Below, in pieces: positions 59,801 through 64,000 of a stretch of DNA of 64,000 nt. The stretch covers positions 62,001 through 126,000 of the forward strand of contig NZ_JAIVLF010000001.1 in assembly GCF_020524485.1 (NCBI RefSeq), read 5' to 3'. The notes under the pieces were generated by a model, which was given only the letters and a program-made list of their open reading frames with translations, was not told the origin of the DNA and searched no databases. The DNA comes from Novosphingobium profundi. GTDB lineage: Bacteria; Pseudomonadota; Alphaproteobacteria; Sphingomonadales; Sphingomonadaceae. A program made the position numbers and the translations under genes. Position 1 is the first letter of the stretch. Every line of letters begins with the position of its first letter.

Positions 59801-62005
59801 TCAGGCGCGTGTCCGGGGCATGCCTAGCGCACGCTCGGCGATCATCGAGCGGTGGACCTGGCTGGTGCCGCCGTAGATGCGCGTGCCGTGGGCATGGCGG
59901 TAGCTCTGGTTGATGAGCTGCGCCGCGCCCTCACGCTTGGTCAGCGAGAGCGGGGCGGTCAGGTCCAGGAGGTCGCGCGCGTCGTCCATGAAGCGCTCGG
60001 AGGAGAACATCTTGGCCATCGGGCCGTAGGCAAGGTTGGGCTTCTTCTCGACCGATGCCCACCCTGCGCGGTGCTCGAACAGTTCCGAGACGAGCATCGC
60101 GGCCAGCGCGCGGGCGAGGCGGGCGCGGACCTGCGGTTTCTCGATCAGGCGTCCGTTGCCGTTGGGAATGGCACGGCACAACTCCTCGGCGGCTTCGAGG
60201 TTGGCGAACATGGCGTTGGCAAAGCCGCCGCCGTGCTCCAGTTCAAGGGCCAGGCTCATCGTGCGCACGCCTCCGTCAACTTCGCCCAGGCGCCAGCTGT
60301 CGGGAACGTAGACGTTGTCGTAGAAGGTGATGTTGGTGCGCTCGTCCTGGAAGGTGTGCACGGGCTGGATCGTGATGCCCGGCGCCTTCAGGGGCACGAT
60401 GAACATTGTCAGGCCCTTGTGCTTGGCAACCTCGGTGTTGGTGCGCGTGAGCATGAGCACGTAGTCGGCGAGGTTGGCGCCGCTGGTGAACATCTTGGTG
60501 CCCTCGATCCGCCAGCCATCGCCGTCGCGCGTGGCGCGGGTCTGCGCGGCGAAGACGTCCGAGCCGGAACCGGGTTCGGAGTAGCCCAGGCTGGCGATGG
60601 CATCGCCCGCGACGATGCGGGTGAGCACCTCGTCCTTCAGCTCCTGCGAACCGGCGCGCGAAATCATCAGGCCGACCATTTCCGCGACGCCCGCCGCAGG
60701 GTTGGAATAGCCGTGCTTTTCCAGCGCGCGGCGCGAAGCCGCGCGCGCATAGGGCCCCACACCGCGCCCGCCCAGTTCCGGGCTGGAAAGGAAGAGCAGG
60801 CCCGCTTCGGCCATCTTCTTGTGGAGCTCGGGCACCCAGCCTTCCCAGCTGTAATGGAACTTCGCGCGCATCTCGGGCGTGACGCTGGCGTCCATGAAGG
60901 CGTCGATCTCGGCGATCATGGCGCGTGCCTCCTCGCCGATGTCGAACTCGATGGGGAGGTCGCCGACGTCGGGTCGCGGCGGGGGCACCTCACCGTAGAG
61001 ACGTTCGCCCGCCTCGATCAGAAGCTGCGCGGGATCGCCCAGCACCAGCGGCCAGGACTTGGCGCGCAGGGCGTAGAGGTAGATGTCGTATTCGGTGGTG
61101 AGGCCATAGCCGCCGAAGGTCTGGATCGCCTGGCTGACGGCCCTCGCGGCGGCATCCGCGCCCCACCACAGCGCCAGGGAGACCAGCGCGGCCGCGTTCG
61201 GCGCGCCATCGGCCAGTGCGCGGATCGCGCGCCAGGTGAGCAGGCGCGTGCCATCGACCTCGCACAGGTTGTCGGCCAGCGGGTGGCTGATCGCCTGGAA
61301 CTGGCCGATGGGCTGGCCGAACTGCTTGCGCTCACACGCATAGTCAGCCGCCATCTGCACCGCCTTGCGGCCGAGCCCGGCGAGCGCGGCGGCGGTAAGG
61401 AGCTTCCACTCTTCGAGCGTCGCCGCAAAGAGGGCAAGAGCCTCCTTGCCCTTGCCAAGAACGCGTGGACGGCCTTGCGCGAAATCGATCTCGCACAGGC
61501 CATCACCGGCGAGGTTTGCCTCGCCCTTGCGGGCCGTCTCGGGCACTTCGTAGAGCATGATGGTATCGTTGCAGCGGGCGACCACCAGTTCGGCGTGTTC
61601 GCCGCAGGGGACGAACTGCCGGGGTGCCGTGCCCACATTGCGCAGTGCGAGCGAGGCGACACGTTCGCCTGCCACCACCGCGGCGAGAACTTCGTCGAAG
61701 TCGCTATCTCCCAGCATTGCGATGAGGCGTGCGGCGAGCAGCGTCTCGGCGATGGGGCCGGAGGGCAGGGTACGGCCCACTTCCTCCATCAGCACCGCAG
61801 CATCGAAGGTGCCCAAACCCAGTCCGTCGCGGGTTTCGGGGACACGCAGGAGGAAGGCGCCCAGTTCGGCCATCTCGCTCCACAGCGCGGCGTCGAAGCC
61901 GGCCTGTTCGTTGGCGCGCAGCCGTTCGGGTGTCAGGCGGTCATCGAACAATCGCGCGAAGCTCTCGCGCATCATCTCCTGTTCGGCGGTGATCTCGAAG
62001 TTCAT
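59801..62005 (-). CDS. Fused double acyl-CoA dehydrogenase (FadE34-like architecture)
   Basis: A 734-aa chain holding two complete acyl-CoA dehydrogenase modules. The N module (about 1-340) runs from QEMMRESFARLFDDRLTPER through ACERKQFGQPIGQFQAISH to FGGYGLTTEYDIYLYAL. A Pro-rich linker (EVPPPRPDVGDLPIEF) leads to the C module (about 355-734), with GYSEPGSGSDVFAAQTRA, GTKMFTSGANLADYVLM and the final YGGTSQVHRSMIAERALG. Ordinary enzymes are about 380-400 aa. In mycobacteria, steroid side-chain dehydrogenases are alpha2beta2 heterotetramers made from two genes, and FadE34/ChsE3 is a natural fusion of the two; this gene has that architecture. It would desaturate a bulky acyl-CoA. The start is 3 bp after the SDR stop. 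Confidence 0.92.
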   Translation of the reverse strand: MNFEITAEQEMMRESFARLFDDRLTPERLRANEQAGFDAALWSEMAELGAFLLRVPETRDGLGLGTFDAAVLMEEVGRTLPSGPIAETLLAARLIAMLGDSDFDEVLAAVVAGERVASLALRNVGTAPRQFVPCGEHAELVVARCNDTIMLYEVPETARKGEANLAGDGLCEIDFAQGRPRVLGKGKEALALFAATLEEWKLLTAAALAGLGRKAVQMAADYACERKQFGQPIGQFQAISHPLADNLCEVDGTRLLTWRAIRALADGAPNAAALVSLALWWGADAAARAVSQAIQTFGGYGLTTEYDIYLYALRAKSWPLVLGDPAQLLIEAGERLYGEVPPPRPDVGDLPIEFDIGEEARAMIAEIDAFMDASVTPEMRAKFHYSWEGWVPELHKKMAEAGLLFLSSPELGGRGVGPYARAASRRALEKHGYSNPAAGVAEMVGLMISRAGSQELKDEVLTRIVAGDAIASLGYSEPGSGSDVFAAQTRATRDGDGWRIEGTKMFTSGANLADYVLMLTRTNTEVAKHKGLTMFIVPLKAPGITIQPVHTFQDERTNITFYDNVYVPDSWRLGEVDGGVRTMSLALELEHGGGFANAMFANLEAAEELCRAIPNGNGRLIEKPQVRARLARALAAMLVSELFEHRAGWASVEKKPNLAYGPMAKMFSSERFMDDARDLLDLTAPLSLTKREGAAQLINQSYRHAHGTRIYGGTSQVHRSMIAERALGMPRTRA

Positions 62006-62008
62006 GGC

Positions 62009-62830
62009 CTATCCCTGCCGCTTGCCCATGAGCTTGGACATGTCGATCTGGCCGGTGGCGAGCGCCCCCATGAAGCCGCCGTCGACGGGCAGGACCACGC
62101 CGTTGACGATCGAGGCCAGCGCGGAGTTCAGAAGGACGAGCCCGCCTGCCTGCTCCTCGGGCGTCGAGTAGCGGCCCATCGGTTCGGCGGCGGCGTCGAC
62201 GACGTCCTTGCCCGAGGCCTCGTGGAAGGTCTTCATCATCGGGGTCTGGGTCGGGCTGGGCAGGGTGCAGTTGATGCGGATGCCCTGCTTGATGAGCTGC
62301 GCGCCCATGAACTGGGTCCACACGATCACGTTTTCCTTGGAGAAGGCATAGCCTTCCGCAACCGTTTCGGCGTTGGTCTCGCACCATGCGAGCGCGGCGT
62401 CCCAGCCCTTTGTCGTCACAAAGCCCATGTTGTCGGGAATGCGCCGGCTCCAGCCCAGGCCCCCGGTCGAAGCGATGTTGGCGATGGCGCTGCCCGCCTG
62501 CATCTTGGGCAGGAGCTGTTCGGTCAGGTGGCGAAGGCCGATGAAGTTCACCTTCATGATGTCCAGCGGCGGGAACGAGGTGGGCAGCCCTGCGCAGTTG
62601 AACAACGCATCGATCGGCCCTTCCAGGGTGTTGGCGGCGGCTTCGATCGAGGCGGCATCGCGCAGGTCCACGGTGTGGAAGCTGGCGAGCGGCAGGTCGC
62701 AGGCCTTGAAGTCCAGCCCGTGCACCTCGGCGCCGAGATCGAGCAGCAGCTTGGCCGTTGCATGCCCCATGCCGGAGAAGCAGCCCGAGACCACTACGCG
62801 CTTGCCCGCATAGTCCAGGAAATCGCTCAT
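62009..62830 (-). CDS. Short-chain dehydrogenase, 3-alpha-hydroxysteroid/coniferyl-alcohol dehydrogenase-like, 4 of 4
   Basis: A 273-aa SDR. Cofactor site RVVVSGCFSGMGHATAKLLL, then ALFNCAGLPTSFPPLDIMKV and IANIASTGGLGWSRRIPDNM. The catalytic Tyr-Lys motif is EGYAFSKENV, reached after a long insert, as in the 3-alpha-HSD/carbonyl reductase and coniferyl-alcohol dehydrogenase group. The C-terminal VLLNSALASIVNGVVLPVDGG is typical. The frame opens upstream, but the ATG at 62830 is where similarity starts, with GAGGATAG about 9 nt upstream. Between ferredoxin and acyl-CoA dehydrogenase genes, it could oxidise a hydroxyl introduced by the P450. Steroid specificity is inferred. Confidence 0.92.
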   Translation of the reverse strand: MSDFLDYAGKRVVVSGCFSGMGHATAKLLLDLGAEVHGLDFKACDLPLASFHTVDLRDAASIEAAANTLEGPIDALFNCAGLPTSFPPLDIMKVNFIGLRHLTEQLLPKMQAGSAIANIASTGGLGWSRRIPDNMGFVTTKGWDAALAWCETNAETVAEGYAFSKENVIVWTQFMGAQLIKQGIRINCTLPSPTQTPMMKTFHEASGKDVVDAAAEPMGRYSTPEEQAGGLVLLNSALASIVNGVVLPVDGGFMGALATGQIDMSKLMGKRQG

Positions 62831-62858
62831 TCTTTCTATCCTCTCTTGCGCTGGGGAA

Positions 62859-63104
62859 TCAGGATTTGACCGGGGGCCAGACCTGGCGCTCGGTGCCGTC
62901 GTCGTCCTCGAGAACGAAGATGATGCGTTCCGGACAGGCTCGTGCGCCGTTGAGCGCGGCCTTTTCGTCTCCCGCAGAGACGACAAAACCCTCGGTGTCG
63001 ATGTAGCCTTCCTCATCGAGCGGGTAGAGCGCCGGCGCGATCGCCTGGCAGCGCGCGTTCCCGACACATTCGCCCTTCCTGATCCGCACTTTCATGGCAG
63101 CCAT
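62859..63104 (-). CDS. [3Fe-4S]-type ferredoxin for cytochrome P450
   Basis: An 81-aa electron carrier. Cysteines are Cys13 and Cys19 (GECVGNARCQ, C-x5-C) and Cys57 (ARACPERII), the pattern of single-cluster ferredoxins that serve bacterial P450s; the second cysteine of a 4Fe-4S site is missing. Acidic residues abound, as usual for partner docking. The first ATG, 63104, has AGAGGAGA just upstream; a second in-frame ATG three codons later is possible. It is divergent from a P450 gene across 224 bp, its most likely partner. A ferredoxin reductase gene is not in the window. Confidence 0.93.
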   Translation of the reverse strand: MAAMKVRIRKGECVGNARCQAIAPALYPLDEEGYIDTEGFVVSAGDEKAALNGARACPERIIFVLEDDDGTERQVWPPVKS

Positions 63105-63328
63105 GGTCTCCTCTTCCAGCCTTCAGCTAGACCGCAAGACCCCTGGGCGATCAACGGTACGGGACGCCTCATCGCTCGCACGATAGGCGCGGGAGAAGGC
63201 GGGCAAGTGGGGATTCCTGCAAGGGCAATCGCGCGGGCGGTATCGGGCGGGGCCGTGCTGAAATTCCCAGCATGCCATGCAACATGACGGGCAAACAGGT
63301 TTACACTGCACTTTGCGGAGAGTTTCGA

Positions 63329-64000
63329 TGGCATCGCATCCGGTCAGCCCAGCTGTCGCCAAGCCCGACCATGTCCCCGACGCACTGGTCTACGATTTCG
63401 ACTTTCACTACGACCCGGGCCTTCTCAGCGAAGGTCATGCGCGCATTGCGCAGATCGCGCGCGAGGCACCGCCGGTCTTCTGGACCCCGCGCCAGGGCGG
63501 GCACTGGATCGTGGCCAGCCATGCGGCGGTCTACAGCGCGCAGCGCAGCCCCGAGATCTTCAGCAACGGGCCGGTTCCCTACGAGATGATTGCGGCCCAC
63601 AACGCGACGCTACCCGATGAGAAGAAGTCTCTGATCCCGCTGCCGATCACGGTCGATCCGCCGGTCCACGAGACCTATCGCAAGCCGCTCAACAAGACGT
63701 TCAGTCCCAAGAACATGCTGGCCTTGAAGGACCGCATCCGCGCGCTTGCCGCCGAACTGGTCGCCAAGGTCAAAGACAAGGGCCACTGTGAATTCATGTC
63801 CGAGATCGGCGAGCCGCTGCCGACCACGATTTTCCTCGACATCTTCGGCATGCCCCAGGACAAGCAGCGCGAATACCGCGACCTTGTCTCGCAGCACCTC
63901 CATGCGACCGACATGAACCCGGCCGCGGTGCAGCAGCGCCTGCGCGAAGTGGCCGACGTCATGCGCGAGACGATTCTCGCGCGCCGGGACGAGCCGCAGG
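63329..64000 (+). CDS. Cytochrome P450 (3' end cut by window edge)
   Basis: N-terminal 224 residues of a soluble bacterial P450. Visible are HWIVASHAAVYSAQRSPEIF (B region), the C-helix block TVDPPVHETYRKPLNKTFSP, and PLPTTIFLDIFGMPQDKQRE (F/G region). The I-helix, ExxR and heme-Cys motifs lie beyond base 64000. GGAGAG 6 nt upstream supports the ATG at 63329. The size and layout fit CYP families that hydroxylate terpenoids, steroids or fatty acids. It is divergent from a matching ferredoxin and from an SDR/acyl-CoA dehydrogenase/hydratase operon, suggesting a hydroxylation followed by oxidation and beta-oxidation. Confidence 0.95.

Noticed and set aside
59852..62869. A 1005-codon rightward open frame opposite the fused acyl-CoA dehydrogenase
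   Set aside because: The leftward reading gives an unmistakable double acyl-CoA dehydrogenase; the rightward one has no recognisable domain.
1..64000. tRNA or rRNA genes, insertion sequences, phage genes, attachment sites or CRISPR arrays
   Set aside because: I looked for cloverleaf-like, transposase-like and regularly spaced repeat patterns and saw none. The only dispersed repeat family is the paired-hairpin element.

Overview
This is a GC-rich, densely packed 64-kb bacterial window. Three TonB-dependent receptors, Tat-exported enzymes, MlaA, and many flavin, Rieske and acyl-CoA enzymes point to an alphaproteobacterium, most likely a sphingomonad (Novosphingobium or Sphingobium type). That placement is inference from gene content. 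No rRNA, tRNA, insertion sequence, phage gene or CRISPR array was seen. Apart from the first 7.5 kb, almost everything is catabolic or transport related, so this looks like a degradative region or megaplasmid segment.

Layout. (1) 1-7468: a mechanosensitive channel (cut by the left edge), MlaA, and a TonB receptor plus glycerophosphodiesterase operon. (2) 7797-21663: a module built from repeated parts, namely two paralogous class-C flavin (LLM) monooxygenases, two M24 metallopeptidase-like proteins, two MFS carriers, two alpha/beta hydrolases with abnormal catalytic residues, a TonB receptor and a LysR regulator. (3) 21670-24714: a small Rieske protein and an NAD(P)-dependent dehydrogenase, divergent from an acyl-CoA ligase. 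(4) 24784-36568: a rightward operon of hydratase-like protein, KstD-like flavin dehydrogenase, NTF2-like protein, Baeyer-Villiger monooxygenase (BVMO), ring-hydroxylating oxygenase, thiamine-diphosphate enzyme, aldehyde dehydrogenase and beta-propeller lactonase-like protein. (5) 36693-43649: an IclR regulator with a palindromic operator candidate, acyl-CoA ligase, hydratase-like protein, and a leftward SDR, MDR and metallo-beta-lactamase operon. (6) 43829-58714: sulfotransferase, TetR, acrylyl-CoA-reductase-like protein, acyl-CoA ligase, NTF2-like protein, periplasmic arylsulfatase, SDR, TonB receptor, a duplicated alpha/beta-barrel protein, SDR, aldehyde dehydrogenase and TetR. (7) 58966-64000: a leftward operon of ferredoxin, 3-alpha-HSD-like SDR, fused double acyl-CoA dehydrogenase and enoyl-CoA hydratase, divergent from a cytochrome P450 cut by the right edge.

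Working together, these genes suggest import of bulky organic substrates through TonB receptors, periplasmic desulfation, oxidation by P450, Rieske, BVMO and flavin enzymes, CoA activation, and beta-oxidation-like shortening. The KstD-like enzyme, BVMO, 3-alpha-HSD-like SDR and FadE34-like fused acyl-CoA dehydrogenase make a steroid or other alicyclic substrate the leading guess. The substrate cannot be read from sequence.

The most unusual non-coding signal is a family of five paired-hairpin elements (about 113-200 bp). Each sits exactly between two convergent genes, occupying five of the six convergent junctions, and none was noticed elsewhere.
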